Below are positions 32,551-45,800 of a stretch of DNA of 64,000 nt, one piece after another; position 1 is the stretch's first letter; the number at the start of each line of letters is the position of its first letter. The notes beneath the pieces are model-generated. The model was not told the origin of the DNA, did not search any database, and was given only the letters and a program-made list of their open reading frames with translations. The stretch is from Nephrocerus scutellatus (Eukaryota > Arthropoda > Insecta > Diptera > Pipunculidae). The position numbers and the translations under genes were made by a program. The stretch lies in assembly GCA_947095585.1 (NCBI GenBank), contig OX352763.1:29871462-29935461 (forward strand). Reading direction: 5' to 3'.

Positions 32551-32950
32551 ATGATGAAGCCAAGGGATTCAAGCTCACACACGCATCAAATAGAATTCAA
32601 AAAGTGTAACCGCAAGCTACGTCTAGATTTAGCATCAGCCTTTAACAGTGTGACCAGCTGTTGTGATCATAAAAAACGTATAGAAAGTGCTCAACTAAAA
32701 TTGAAGTGGTAAACATATAAATTTGAATTTTCATTTAAATATTTTACGTTAAAGGACAATTTTAATTGTCAGGTACAGAAAAATGGCCGAATATTGTAAA
32801 GCTTTGATTGTTTTGGTTTTGCTAACACTTTTGCTTGTAACGTACGTAATTTGGTCGGCTCGAAGAATGTATAAAGCTCGAGCATATGGAAATGGCGGTT
32901 GCCTATCAACATTACTTTGGACTTTTGAAAATTGCCATGTAGTATATTAA
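32551..32950 (+). CDS. two-exon small single-pass membrane protein, 111 aa, unnamed
   Basis: Exon 1 runs 32551-32708 from ATG in a GACAAAATGATG context. A 64-bp intron (32709-32772, GTAAAC to TTGTCAG) joins in frame to exon 2, 32773-32950, ending in TAA. The junction rebuilds a Trp codon (TG|G) at residue 53. The N-terminal 56 residues are basic and hydrophilic (QIEFKKCNRKLRLDLASAF, KKRIESAQLKLKW). Residues about 63-80 form one hydrophobic helix (ALIVLVLLTLLLVTYVIW), followed by SARRMYKARAYGNGG and a short tail ending HVVY. No signal peptide or known domain; a type II or tail-anchored-like topology is possible. The intron length is typical of flies, an AATAAA follows at 33044, and no repeat covers it. 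It sits between Suv4-20 and SkpA. Unspliced, it is two 53- and 55-aa frames. Confidence 0.6.
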
Positions 32951-33043
32951 GAGGGGGCCAGAAGGATTAATGCATATCTCGATAACTTTTATTTTGTGTC
33001 ATTTTTTGTATATAAAAGTAATGATTATATGCAAACGATTTCG

Positions 33044-33049
33044 AATAAA
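33044..33049 (+). promoter_or_regulatory. AATAAA polyadenylation signal of the small membrane gene
   Basis: Canonical signal 94 bp after the stop codon at 32950, in T-rich sequence. Confidence 0.5.
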
Positions 33050-33409
33050 TATTTTTTAAAAAATTAAAAAAAAACGAAAAATCTTTAAACCATTAATTAC
33101 TGAATTGGTAAAACACTAACATGAAGTAAGTTGCATATGAATAAGTGACAAGTATGACTTCTACTGATAATCATTTAATATTATTATATACTGTAAAGGA
33201 TGTTGTTAAACTGATCTCAGACAATAATACAGCTTTAAAACTAAAACGCACTTTACACGATGTTATTGGATACTTTCTCATTCACTCGATCCTTTAAAAA
33301 AGCTTTTCCCAATCAGTGGCCATTTAAAAATTACATATCTAGAACGGATCCGAACTCGCGCCAAAATGACTAAAATAATAGCGTTCTCTTTTGACAGGAA
33401 AATGTTAAA

Positions 33410-34510
33410 ATTATTTCAAATATTGTTATTAGTTTGGGCTGAAGTGTGTTTTACGGAGCAGAGGGTTACGGCTTTCGGACCCCCCATCTGAAAGCCCCTA
33501 TTGGCAGACCTCGAAAACAGCAATCTTGTTTGGTGGAAATTCCCACTTAAGGAGAGAGGGGGTGTTAAAGTTTTGAGCACTTTTTTGAAAGTGGTTTGAT
33601 GGATGGATGTTAGGGGGTTAATTGGTATCATATAAAAAGCAATAAAAATACCTTCTGTCTTATAAAAAATTTGGTCCAATCCAACCCACCTCGACAGAGT
33701 TAGACCCAAGAAATGACTTTCACATTAAAGTTCTGCAGGGGGCGTGTGCAAAAGTGGTCGGGCCTACTTTAGGAGAGAGAGAGGCTTCAAAATGTTTGAG
33801 TTATTTTTTGGAAAAATGCATTTTTCTAATTGGTTTGATGGATGTTAGGGGGTTAATTAGTATCATATAAAAGGAAATAAAAATACCTTTCGTTCTATAA
33901 AAAATTGGGTCCCCTCGAAAGTCTAGCAGGGGCGTGTTTAAAAGTGGGCGGTCCTAAATATTGATATCAAATTAAAGTTGAATATTAGTTCTACATAACC
34001 GCATTATGGGGGTGGCCCAATTTTTATGTACGAAAAGTACAAAAATAAATTAAAAATATGTTTGTAATATAAAAGCCTTTTTTGTATTTTTATTAGAGCT
34101 TTTTTTTATAAATATTTTTATCGTGTACTTCAATATACTTCCAAGAACCTGTAATATACTCCGTTCTAAAAATGATAACAGCAGCACTGCTCTTGACTTT
34201 TTGTTTGTTTTGATTGTTAAAATTTCTTTTGCACTTAACAGATTTCTTCTAAGTGTTATACTTTGTCTAAGTAAACTGTCACTTCTAATTGTCAGATTTC
34301 CGTCAAAATCATCTGGCCCCACACAAGCTATGTACAAAGCTTAAAGTTTTTCATCCCGATAAGTTCAGCCGTATAGGCTGTAGACAGTCACAGTAGACAG
34401 ACAGACAGACAGAGATATTTTTATTTTCGCTTTTTCTGACTCTGGAGACCGGTAATGGGTAAATCTGCAAAAATCCCGAGTCCGAAAATTTTCATGCTTA
34501 CTACACTTCC
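33410..34510 (+). repeat. dispersed element with internal direct duplication
   Basis: GATGTTAGGGGGTTAATTGG and TATCATATAAAA with AATAAAAATACCTT occur twice, about 236 bp apart (33606 and 33842), each followed by a GGGCGTGT-AAAAGTGG tract. The same words form inverted pairs at 39300-40580 and 52322-52852. The right part (34345-34510) has (ACAG)n at 34393-34412 and CTCTGGAGACCGGTAATGGG. It seems a compound, non-coding element; class undetermined. Confidence 0.6.
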
Positions 34511-35003
34511 TTTTACTATTTAAAAGAAAACTAACTCAATTTTTAAAATTTTAATAAGTTATTTTATTTGATAAAATGTTAAATGATTTGAAATGCTTGT
34601 GGTGAATGTTTTGCAACGTTTAATCAAAGTTGGCAACGCCTCCATTAGAGTCACTGCCTACTGTGCTGTTATTTATTGACATTTCATCATGTTCCTGCAG
34701 AAGCGTTTCAGAAACAAGTAATAAGAGAAAAGAGGTCGCAGATTATTAAATCGTACAGTAAATTAGAATAGAACGCAGAATTTTTTAGCATCAGAATTTG
34801 CGTGAATGGCAAGCGTTTACATATTACATTTCGCATTAAATTAACTAAAACCGCATCAATAAATTGCTCTTTAAAACTAAACACAAGGTTAATTTATAAG
34901 TAAATGCCATCCTGCAAAAACTAATCGCCATTGTTTTATTGTTGTATGAAATATCTGAAATATATTTTTTTCTTTAATTTTTAGGCAATAATATATCACA
35001 AAT
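34511..35003. promoter_or_regulatory. SkpA 5' region with an intron acceptor
   Basis: CTTTAATTTTTAG at 34972-34984 is a good acceptor placing GCAATAATATATCACAAAT in front of the SkpA ATG, so at least one non-coding exon lies upstream. The donor was not identified with confidence. No other gene in this stretch. Confidence 0.5.
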
Positions 35004-35492
35004 ATGCCGATTATTAAGCTGCAGTCTTCCGACGGTGAGATTTTCGACACTGATGTCCAAATTGCAAAATGCTCTGGCACAATAAAAACTATGCTGGAAG
35101 ATTGTGGCATGGAAGACGGCGATAATGCTGTCGTCCCATTGCCAAATGTTAACTCGGCAATTCTACGCAAGGTACTTCACTGGGCAAATTATCACAAGGA
35201 TGACCCTCAGCCAACCGAGGATGATGAGAACAAAGAGAAACGTACTGACGACATTTCGTCATGGGATGCAGACTTTTTGAAGGTTGATCAGGGTACTCTG
35301 TTTGAGTTAATTTTGGCTGCTAATTATCTGGATATCAAAGGACTGCTCGATGTCACCTGCAAAACTGTCGCCAATATGATCAAAGGCAAAACACCAGAAG
35401 AGATTCGTAAGACATTTAATATCAAGAATGATTTTTCGGCTGCTGAGGAGGAGCAGGTACGCAAGGAAAACGAATGGTGTGAGGAGAAATAA
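35004..35492 (+). CDS. SkpA: SkpA, Skp1 adaptor of SCF ubiquitin ligases
   Basis: A single coding exon of 162 aa, the normal Skp1 length, starts [20 protein letters not shown]. Residues 1 to about 65 are the BTB/POZ-like fold that binds Cul1. A charged loop ([18 protein letters not shown], about 70-87) follows, then [20 protein letters not shown] and [13 protein letters not shown]. The C-terminal Skp1 helices that hold the F-box ([20 protein letters not shown] to the final NEWCEEK) are complete. Function by family: it bridges Cul1 and F-box substrate receptors. Roc1a, the RING partner in the same complex, is also in this window. An intron acceptor lies just upstream and an AATAAA at 35609. 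Confidence 0.97.
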   Translation: MPIIKLQSSDGEIFDTDVQIAKCSGTIKTMLEDCGMEDGDNAVVPLPNVNSAILRKVLHWANYHKDDPQPTEDDENKEKRTDDISSWDADFLKVDQGTLFELILAANYLDIKGLLDVTCKTVANMIKGKTPEEIRKTFNIKNDFSAAEEEQVRKENEWCEEK

Positions 35493-35608
35493 GAACGATT
35501 TATAAGAACATTATGATAACTCGAAACAGTTGTCATTATATAGAATTTTATTACTTTCTGTAAAATGTCTGCTATCACAGCTGCTATTTAATAATATATA
35601 CATTTAAC

Positions 35609-35614
35609 AATAAA
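35609..35614 (+). promoter_or_regulatory. AATAAA polyadenylation signal of SkpA
   Basis: Canonical signal 117 bp after the SkpA stop, before the LINE begins at about 35750. Confidence 0.65.
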
Positions 35615-35749
35615 ATGGTCAAAATGACCGATGTAGAAACATAAATTGATTATGATAAATTGATAAATTGATTGATACCTATGATTGATTATTACAATGC
35701 CGATATTTAAGAAGGTATTTTGTCTTATCATTTCATGCTAACGGAAAGT

Positions 35750-38560
35750 CTCATAACGCGAAGAACAAGCGTATAATATGCCTAGGCAGATGGTAGAGTC
35801 CTCCGACGGACTTCGTCCTCAAATAATGGAAATATATTTCCGAGACTTGAAGATCAGCTCGGTAGATTTTTTTTTATTATAGAAAGTCCACATTGCTATA
35901 TATGCTCTCGATTCTCGAAGTGGTGCAATTGGTGAAATTATTACACCTTTGCTATGCTTTGGTGGTAAGGAAGGAAAGAACACATTCCCTGACGAAGCTT
36001 AAAGGACAGCAGACACTCAGACAGTAAATCAGCACAGTTCATGTCCAAACATCTGCTTTTTCATTGCCGTCATAGTCGCTGTGCCTCGGCAACCACACTA
36101 GGCTCAAGTCTGCATTGGCTTATCGAAACCGGTTCGGCCAGGCACTGCTTGACGAGTTAAGAAGTGCTGCTTGTCGCAATAATGGCTTTGATAGCGGCTT
36201 GGCTGTCTACGAATATTCCAACCCTGCCCGCTATTGCGGTATTGTGACATAGGGCCCTGCATGCCTCTCTTATCGCTAAGATGTCTGCCTGGAAGATACT
36301 AGCAGAGTCAGGTAGCTTGTAGGACCTTGAAAGGTTTAGGTTTTCAGAGTAAACTCTAGCACCGACTCCATTTCTCATTTTCGATCCATCGGTAAATAGA
36401 GTTAAATCAAAAAGCCCCACAGTACTCCCGTCCATCCAACTTTTTCGAGTTTTTTTAGTTTTATTTTTTTTTGTTGCACACGCTCAAGGGGTTAAAACCC
36501 TTATGATGCTAGGCACAAGGTTTCAAGGAAGAAAATAGGAGATATCAACGTGCATGCATTTTGATTGCCTGTGGAATGTATTGATGCGGGAATACAGAGC
36601 TTGTTAAAGCATTCCACATTCGTGTTGTGAGACTAAAGAAAGAGTCTCTAAACTAAACAGTACGTCCGAAGATGAGGATTTAGAGAGTCACGGCAAAGCT
36701 AGAATTGAAGTAAAGTTTAGAAGTGCAGTAGTTGGTTGAAGATGATATCATCTCCTTTGGTAACAACTGCAGAGGCCGTTATCCTATGAGCCCTGAGCCG
36801 GACTGAGCTGCATGCCACAACGCCACAACACACACCCAGTACAAACTAAGTTTGTTGATTTCGCCGAGTCTGTTTAGCTTCGCCATGCTATCCTCCACAC
36901 GTTTGAATGTGATTTGGAATGCATCTAAGGCACTTAGCACAGCTTGACTGTCTGTGAGCACATCTCTCGATGGCCGACTGGAATATACTCGGGTACTACC
37001 CCATTGCTTCAGAGTACTTGGTCCGTGGACCATCGACTCCTGTACCAGTACCTTCTCCTTTTTTTTAACACTTTATGGCACCCGTATGTATCTGGTATTC
37101 AGTTTCAGATCTGATTTCCTTCAAGACCATTTTAACTTCAAGGTTCTTCTTGAATTCAAGGTTTTGCACCATGTTATCACACGGCATGCTGGCTAAAGAA
37201 ATCTATTTGGCCAGTGATTCCACTAGTTCTTTTGCCCTGCCGTCCATGAAGCATCTTACCTTACTCGAACGTAACTTACTTTCCTTGGATTTGTTATCTA
37301 CCACTATGTGAACTGGGAGTAGCCCAAGAATTGGCTCTATACACGCTGTGGGGCAGGTTCTCATGGCCCTTGTTATTAAAACACAAACTAGCCTCTACAT
37401 TTTTTCCAATTCACTTCTCGTGGTGCTTAGCTTGCCACTGCTCCGTTGGTTATCATTAGAATAACTATCATGGTGGACATCCAGTGCATTATTCTGGTCT
37501 CCGCTATTCTGGTACCCAGCATTTCGCACACCCATTTAGTGATTGTGCTGTCTTCTTTTTTTCTCTACAGAGCATTTCTTATCGTCTCATGAGATGCGTT
37601 GTCGAATGCTACTTTTCCTCTATACTTTCCGACAAGTCCAACAGTGCGGTCTCCGTAGAGATCGCATGCAGACTGAAATGTAGTGCATCTCTTCCCAGTA
37701 CTTTCGATCTGATATAATTGCCGATAACCTTTTCGATAGTCCTTAAGACGAACGAAGTTAGGCTAATTGCTCTGTAGGACTTTGGATGGGTGGGATCTTT
37801 CTTCCCCACTTTCAGTTTGAATACTACCCTCGCCCTTCTCCAGCTTGAAGGTATATATCCGAGTTCTAGACTGCTTCTAAATATTCTTAAAAGGTATGCA
37901 AGGATGTTATATAATCCAGCTTTCATGACTGCAGGGATAACACCGTCCACACCAGCCGAATATTTGTATTGCCCATCGTATTATTTGCTCAGTGCAGATC
38001 TCCGAGGCTTTCTTCCAGTCCTCCTTAACTACCTGCCTTGTGGTGGTTCATCCCAATCTCAGGTTCGTAACTGGTCACTGTGCTTCCTGGGAAGTATATT
38101 CTTGATAGAAGGAGCGCTCTCTGCTCCTCATTTTCGGTGAACCTCCCGTTCTGGTCTATCAGTGATTTCTTGATACTCTTAGCATGATTGCCATTGCTTT
38201 ATACAGTCTGGAAGACTAAGTTACGGAAGCTTCTGCGTCTGAGTCTTCTCATTTCTGTATTATATGTTGTGAGTGCTTCTCTGCATTGCTGCCAAATGCC
38301 CCTCGTCTTGGCGGTTTTGAAGGGTTTCTTCGCCCGCCTTCGAAGGGCTACAGTTCTTCGCTCCACCCTGGAACTTCATTGCTCACTTTGGGAGATCTCA
38401 CCGGGCAAATCGGCTGATGCATCGGATATTGCCCCATTCATTTCTCTTGCTGCACTTTCTAGCTCTAGTGGACATTTTGAAACATGTTCTATGTTACATG
38501 TCAAATTGGTTTGTCCTTCTAAGATTTCCTCTACAAGGCCTTTCAATTCAAATAGGATTT
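35750..38560 (-). mobile_element. non-LTR retrotransposon remnant with RT and RNase H
   Basis: Minus strand, 5' to 3': decayed linker (38560-38000); RT fingers 37950-37609 with SSLELGYIPSSWRRARVVF, then KSYRAISLTSFVLRTIEK; a heavily broken middle; an RNase H-like scrap 37033-36779 (LTDSQAVLSALDAF); then a clear RNase H at 36435-36157 (GLFDLTLFTDGSKMRNGVG, SIFQADILAIREA, FVDSQAAIKAI) and its second half near 36120-36030 (PRHSDYDGNEKADV-like). Another repeat module (36474-36760) interrupts it. A plus-strand relative of the RNase H is at 44900-45830. Family: Jockey/LOA/R1-type. Inactive. Confidence 0.75.
36474..36760 (+). repeat. dispersed module, copy 2, inside the LINE
   Basis: CACACGCTCAAGGGGTTAAA, CCCTTATGATGCTAGGCACA and GAAGAAAATAGGAGAT follow the order of 31437-31560. 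The remaining AAGAGTCTCTAAACTAAACA tract belongs to the same inserted block. Confidence 0.5.
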
Positions 38561-39299
38561 TTATATTATCATATACATATATATGATATTATTATCACAT
38601 TTAATATACATATATGAATATGTGCGTTGAAAAAAGTTTATTAAAAATTGTTACGAAAACTAATTAACTAATTACTACAAATAATAAAATAATTAAAGCT
38701 TCGAAGGTCCGGCAGCACTTGACCATATTTCGTTGGTAATCCGTCACCATAATATTCCCAATGGCCTTGTGTAACAGAAATATATTGAAATTGAGTGAAC
38801 AAGTTTATATAATTGTGAATATCTAGATATAATATAAAAAAATCGAACTTCCTTACCACACAATAATTCACAATCATCGCAGAAAATAAATATACGATAG
38901 TAAAGCATAGCTTCTCAGCTCGCCATATGGATAGTTGTAATTCATTCTTAAGACTGAATTAGCTTTAAAGGATTTTATTTTAATGAAAACCCATTTTTTA
39001 TACCTTTCTTCCTAAAACTACCCTTATGAATAAAAACAAAATCTCAAAATTACGCCATCAGAAGCAGAGCGCTAAACAATTGTTTTAAAAAAAGTTCCAT
39101 CTAATTCTGACTGGTAGAAGTCGAGATATATGAGTGGAGTCACAAACAAACACTTTTCTTCGACCAGATTATTAATTATTATTAGCTTCCCCCTTCGGGT
39201 TTTAATTATATTATCGGTGATTAAAGGCTTAACCATAATACACTTTTGTAATCTGTACCTAAACGGTCAAACCATCTGCCTCTACCCCACCTCCCACTG
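38561..39299. other. AT-rich non-genic stretch
   Basis: No gene. ATATACATATATATGAT-type sequence at 38570-38620. Nothing else recognised. Confidence 0.5.
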
Positions 39300-40580
39300 C
39301 CTAAAAATGTAAGCGGGGCGTGGAGGCAACGCCCCCTTAAGGATGGAATGGCTTCCAACATTTTGAGTTTTTTTTTTTGCTGAAAAATTCATTTCTCTCA
39401 GTTTTTTAATGAGGTTTGGGGGTTAATTGGTATCATATAAAAGATAATAAAAATACCGTCCATTTAAAAAAATAATGGGACCAATCGAAGCACTCTCGAC
39501 AGAGTTAAAGTAAAAAAAAATCCTTTTCCGTAAAAGTTCAACAGTAGGCGTGTTTAAAAGTGGGCAGGCCTAAGTATTGGTATTACATTAAAGATGAAAA
39601 TTAGTTCTTTACAGACATACTATTTTTATAAACATGGCCCAGTTTTAACGGAAGGCGGATTAATTTGTATTTAGTTTATGTGGTATTTTATACAATTGAG
39701 TGGTATATTATATGGTTGAGTTTACCCAGACAAAAAGAGGTGTTATATAGCAAACAAGATGACGGTTTTCGAGGTCTGCTCAATAAGAGCTTTTAGAAGA
39801 GGGTATCTCAAAGCACTAACCCTTTAATAGCTATGCCGTAGTTTGCTTTTTGTATGGGAAAAACTCAATCATATGATATACCGTGAAGCAATTTTCAAAA
39901 TCGCCTTTTAAAAGGAAAAACTCCTTTCTAAATATAAATTAATTGAGCGCAAAATATTTTACAGTGTATACAATTTTTAAAAACGCCAACTAAAAACCTC
40001 TTTTCTATATATAAATTTCATTGAGACATATAAATAAATTAAGGACACAGTATTTTATAGTGTTCCCATAATACTCAAGCACGCCTTCAAAAGAAAAAAA
40101 TTCACTTCTAAACATAAAACAATTGAGCGAGGAAAATCACCTATTTTTTTATGAAAAAACTCGATCATTTGTAATGAGTATAAATTGATCCACCTTCCAT
40201 GAAAATTGGGACACATTCACAAAAATAGTATGGCTGTGTGGTAAAAACATTCAGCTTTCATTTGACATCAATATGAGACCCATATTCAAACACGACCACT
40301 GTTGAACTTTTACAGAAAAAGTAGTTTCTTAACTTTAAATATTCTGGGGTAGGGTTGATTGGACCTATTTTCTTTTTAAATTGACGGTAGTTTTATTGTC
40401 CATCATATGATACCAGTTAAGACCCAAACCTCCTTTTAAACACTGAAAATTGAATTTAAAAAAAAAGCTCAAAACTTTTAAAACTTCTTATAAAGGAGGC
40501 GTCTCCCCCAAGCAAGACGGCGGTTTTAAAGTCTCCTCAGATGAGGGGTGTTGCAAAGACCTAACCCCTTAATCGCTATA
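39300..40580. mobile_element. large fold-back repeat of the TATCATATAAAA family
   Basis: The left half has GGTTTGGGGGTTAATTGGTA, TCATATAAAAG, ATAATAAAAATACCGTCCAT and TTTAAAAGTGGGCAGGCCTA. The right half carries them in inverse (about 40190-40450: GACGGTAGTTTTATTGTCCA, CATATGATACCAGTTAAGAC, CCAAACCTCC). A further word, GCACTAACCCTTTAATAGCT at about 39815, recurs in direct orientation at 40560, so the structure is compound. No ORF. Confidence 0.6.
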
Positions 40581-40747
40581 CCGTACTTTAGCCTACTCTA
40601 TTTTTATTTCTTTCCACGGTTTTTATGTAAAAAACTTTTCTATTAAAAACTTATATTATCGGAATATACTATTTAGTCTCAGACTGTGCGTGGATATGAT
40701 TGGAACCAAATTTTGTTTGATAATTCGGGAACAAGAAAAGGTACAAT

Positions 40748-40885
40748 TAGCTGTTTTATTTGGAATCTGAATCCGAATTCGAATGTAAAAACCAGCAAAA
40801 CAGCAGGTTTTCTTATTCCAAAGAGGATATAGATAGTGCAATTGTGTTGTAATTCCTTATTCCTCGGCAAATAAAACACAGCTTT
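40748..40885. mobile_element. MITE of the 2022-2175 family (copy 2)
   Basis: AGCTGTTTTATTTGGAATCT, GAATTCGAATGTAAAAACCA, AAACAGCAGGTTTTCTTATT and GTAATTCCTTATTCCTCGGC with CAAATAAAACACAGC match copy 1 in order. Confidence 0.65.
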
Positions 40886-42805
40886 GATGTACAATTTATA
40901 ATTCCTCTGTTGCACATTGCTTTCCTGTTTGTGGTAAACTTCTTTCTCGTTCCTACATTCGTATTTCGTACACTACTGACTGCCAATTGTCAATAGTCCG
41001 CATCATCATGTGTGATTATGATTAAAATACTCAAGAGCCAAGAGATCTCCGTGACCGCATACCAAGGCATGATTTAATTTAATTTCCCACACAAGTTCAT
41101 TGTGCGCATAAAAATAAAAACAATATTAAATAAAAATCGCCGAATGTTTTCAAACTTATACTGAATGTATTGTAATTTGTGCTTGAACTGCAAAGCATAA
41201 AATTATCTTGATTCTTTTCATTATTGTCTATTATGACATGTGTCAATGCAGATGTAAATGGTTCAGTGTCAATTTACAAATCGGTTTGTCGTCGTCATAT
41301 ATTCTAATAAAAGTGTTGTTAACTCTCTCTAATGAAACAAAAATAATTAATACACGACAGCCGACAGTTAAAAAAAATAAACATTAGCAAGCGTGTTCAG
41401 TTCGGTTTAATGTGTTGTGTGTGTTTTTTCCCTTGTCACTTTCGCTTTTCAGTTTGTTTTGTTAAGTTAATAAATCCGTAAACATAAAATTTTTTATAAA
41501 AAGAGCACGATTTTTTTACTTCAAAAAGTATAATACATAATCGATAAAAATCATAGTGAATATAAAAAAAACTGCCTGTTTATACAATAAATTGGGCTTG
41601 TTCACATGGTGTCATGAACATGGTCTATTATTTAATTGCTTGTCGGAAACATAAAGAGATTATTCTTTCCATCGGCTTTTGCAGGAGAGGCATTTTATTC
41701 CTTTTTTTTTCTTTATTATGCACGCAAGACGCAAAGTTTTGACGTTTCTGGAATAAACTTATTTATAAAGTTCGCCTTAACGTAATAATTACCGAATAAT
41801 GACATTTCTGTTACATTATTGTTTTTGCAAGTTTATCACAAATAAATGTTTAATCTTATATTTTGATTCTCAAAAGCAAAATTTATTGCACCAAACTGTT
41901 GCTGCTTGCTGGTCTGGTCCAATTGAAAATATTTCATTTCGCTTGTTGTGTTTTTCTAAGAAATAACTCAAGGTTTTTTTTATATTAATTTTTGCAGAAC
42001 GTAATTATCCTTTTTGCTTTGGTTTGATCGCAATTCAATTCCTTTAAAAGTTGATGACCTAAGTCGTATTTCGATTCGGTTCACTATCTCTTTAATTGAT
42101 TCGCCATGTAAACGTGTAATACAACACTCTCACCACAAAATGTGCCGGTCGCCATAGCCACAGCATTCCAATGTTCAACTTGCATATTATATACATATGT
42201 TTATGTTTTAAGCTGCACAGCATATGTCACAATTAATTGAGTACATACGGCATGTGATTTACGTTTCTGATTTGACAATTCATTGCTCCGTTCGTCCTTC
42301 CTCTTCCAATAGTTGTTAGAATTTAATTTATTTTGATAAATTTGTGTTCTATTTTTTCTTGTGTTATCGCTGACAGAATTGCAAATGAAGTATTTTTTGC
42401 GTAAGATTTTTGTGCTATATGTAGCTATATGAAAAAACAAAGGTTCAATCGCAAAACAAAAGGTGTTTGCGTTTATTTTTTTTTGCAAAAATGCCAAATA
42501 ATCTAAATGAATTCCCTTGGAGAAACTGCAGAAATTAGTAAGAGTTTGTAATTCATCGATTATAATCGGGTAATTATATGTGTGACGGTTAAGAATTTAT
42601 TGTTTATGAAAGGCTTCTATCGCTAAAATGCAATATCCTCCCATTCGGTGTTTTGATTGAAATTAAAAACAGTAATAATAACTTGGTTCTAGTGTTTATA
42701 GTGAGTGTTATTAAATAATACATTTATTGTGATTTTAATTCTTCAATTAAAAATGAAATCATGCCTAAATAAACGACTTTAATTCCAACGAATTGTTTAA
42801 TATAA
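40886..42805 (+). promoter_or_regulatory. probable tlk 5' region and 5' UTR
   Basis: Largely free of repeats, unlike its neighbours. CGTGTTCAGTTCGGTT at about 41392 contains an arthropod-type TCAGTT initiator. Just before the proposed tlk start there is a nine-codon upstream ORF (ATG 42753, TAA 42780-42782). Transcription start and any further non-coding exons are not proven. Confidence 0.3.
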
Positions 42806-45800
42806 ATGCGATTTGTGGTTCACAAAAAAGGTAAGTTGATGCAGATGTTCTAAATTTATGCTAAAAAACATTTTATTTCTAAAACAGTCACCACTCGATA
42901 GGCTTCAGGATAAGGCTACGAAAATTTCCATATGTTGGTCCCAAATCACCGAATTTCAAAATCCAAGACTATTGGTGTTATCAAATATATATTTTGGAAT
43001 TTGTGTTCAAGCCATCTGCCGTCGGTGAATTTGTGTCCAATTTGACGATATCTGTCTGTGTTCGGTGACTAATTGGGTGGCAGATTTAGATTTCATCATC
43101 ATATTTGGCTCTAAAACCCTGATCCGGTCCAAATCTTCCTTAAAAAATATCTAAAAATTTTAAACTCGACGTCTTGATTGTTCTTGTTGTAGCAACTATT
43201 AGTTCTTGTTAGTCCAGGCGACCTCCCAACACGATGTTATTTTGGCGATTATTTTGATGCCGCCTGCACCTTCGAGTATTGAACACTCTATGGAACAGAC
43301 CTTCATTCGAACTCGTGCAGTTGCTAGAGTTTTAAATGATCTCAACATTCACAAATCCGCTGGGCCAGATGGTATTTTTCCATTAGTTCTCAAGAGGTGT
43401 TCTTCCTAGCTGGCGATTGCGTAAGCTTTTCCATCTATCCTATTCTTCTGGACTCTTCCCGAGAAGTTGGAAAACAGCCTTTTTCCAGCCCATTCCCAAA
43501 AAAGGCGAGCCGTCGTCTTCTTCTTCGTACCGACCCATAGCAGTTACATCCATTCTTTCCAAGGTCATGGAAACGCTGATTAATTTTCAGCTTAAGAAAT
43601 ATCTTGAAACCAACGAAATCCTTAGTGACCGGCAGTATGGATTTCGTGGGCTGGGCAACGTTCTACTTGTGATTTGATGGTATATCTTACCGAACAGTGG
43701 AACCGGTCTGCATCAATTTGGAGAAAGCAAAGTTGTTGCACTCGATATTTCTAAGGCATTTGACAGAGTTTGGCATCAAGCTCTTTTGCCCAAAATGCGT
43801 GTTTATGGAGTCGATGATAAATTGCTTCACTGAATTAGAAGCTATCTTTTAGACCGCTCAATTCAAGTTGTATTGGACAGTTTCAAGTCTAAAGTACATC
43901 ACTTAAATGCTGGCGTTCCCCATGGCTCTGTTTTGTCCCCGACACTCTTTCTCATTTTTATTAATGATCTCTTATCTGTGACTTCTAATCCAATTCACTC
44001 TTTCGCTGACGACAGCACTCTCAGCATCTCATATAAGTTTGAGGAACGTCCCTCCACTTCTCATATGGAACTCAAACAACTACGTATGTTAAGCACATTA
44101 AATTCTGACCTTGACAGCATTATACAATGCGGAGAAATCAATCGAGTAGAATTTAACGCTTCGAAAGCCCAATGCTGTCTACTGTCGTCTAAGCGAACCC
44201 TAAATCCCATGCTATTATCCATGAATGGCACTTGCATCGAGAAAACTGATAATCTCGCAATTCTCGGTATGTGCGTTAACGACAAGCTTCGTTGGAATGA
44301 CCACATATTTACCGTCGCCAAAAATGCTGCGAAATGTTTACGTTTTCTAGCCGGTGTAAGAAATATTTCACTCCTTCTGACCTGGCTACTATATTCCAGT
44401 GTTTTATTCGCCCTAAGCTTGAGTATAATTGCCTTATCTGGTCTGGTGCGCCTAAAACCACCTTGCATCAACTAGTCTCAATGGGAACTTTGTTGAAGAC
44501 CGCTTCTATATCTAAAAAGGTGGCTAGCCTAAACTGCTTGTATTTAATCGTGTGCTCAATCGTTGGCACTACCTCATGAAGGGTGGTTTCCGTAGACCTG
44601 CCCTTGAGATATGCGTGTTGAGATCTCGATGCTTATGGGACTTCAAATCGTTGCCTGATATGATGATCTAGAATGCGCTCTTTAGCAAGAACGATGAGAG
44701 ACTGAGAGGCCTAAAATCCTTTGCTAATTCATGGCCTCTTCTGCCTGCTTTGTGTATGAAAATCACTACTCTTCAGCTTCGGGGGACATAATTGAGTAGG
44801 AGACAGCTCCTGAAAATCATCATTAGCCAGAAAGTTGACAGAGCTCACTAAGACCAAACAGCTATCAAAAAAGGAAAGATCACCAGCACTGCATTACTTT
44901 TTTTTGCAGACATTTGGTATTATCACAGTTATAACTGGAACACAACGGTCCTGTTATACCGATGATATCAACACAATTCTACACTTTTTACCTCCCGACC
45001 TATTAGGTGGTTTGTTGCCAAACCATATCGACACTGCGATATACTGCAGTCGTTTCATGATACCAGCCTCAACTGTCCACTGCACTTGGAAGGACGGGAT
45101 TGTATTGGGGCTCTTTGACGTTAATCTATTCACCGTCGGATCCAAGATGAAAAATGGAGGCTGCGCTGGAGTCTTCTCAGAAAAACTTAATCTTTCAAGG
45201 TTCTACAAACTGCCCGACTATGCTAGTATCTTTCAGGCGGAGATCCTAACGATTAGAAAGGCTTACTTGCTAACAATATAGTACAAATTAATGCCATTAT
45301 TGAGACTAGGACTAGCACAATAACACAAAACTTGTCAGGCAGTGCCAAGCTGAATTGGCTTCGGTAAGCCAAAGCATAGACCTAACCCTAGTGTGGGTAC
45401 CGTGGCACAGCGACATTGACGGCAATAAGAAGGCGGACGTACTGGCTAAGGAGGCCATAACAACATGGACATCGACTACATGAATGAATGAATGAGGCTT
45501 AAGGTGGTATGACTTAACCAACTGCATCCAGGGCGATGTGGCCTTCCTACAATAAAAATAAATCTACCGAGCTGATCTTCAGAACGCGGAAAGATATTTC
45601 CAGAGCATTTGCTTTAATCACTAACCATTGGCCGGTTGTCATCCTGGCACCCAAACTGGAAATAAATTTTTCAGAAGTTGCTGGTATGTTAATGAGAAAG
45701 AAACTCTCATTCATTATCTCTGCAAATGTCCAGCTCTTACGGGAAGTCCTCCACAAATTGAGAAAACCTTTCTTTGCCGACCTGAGGGAGCTTTCAGATA

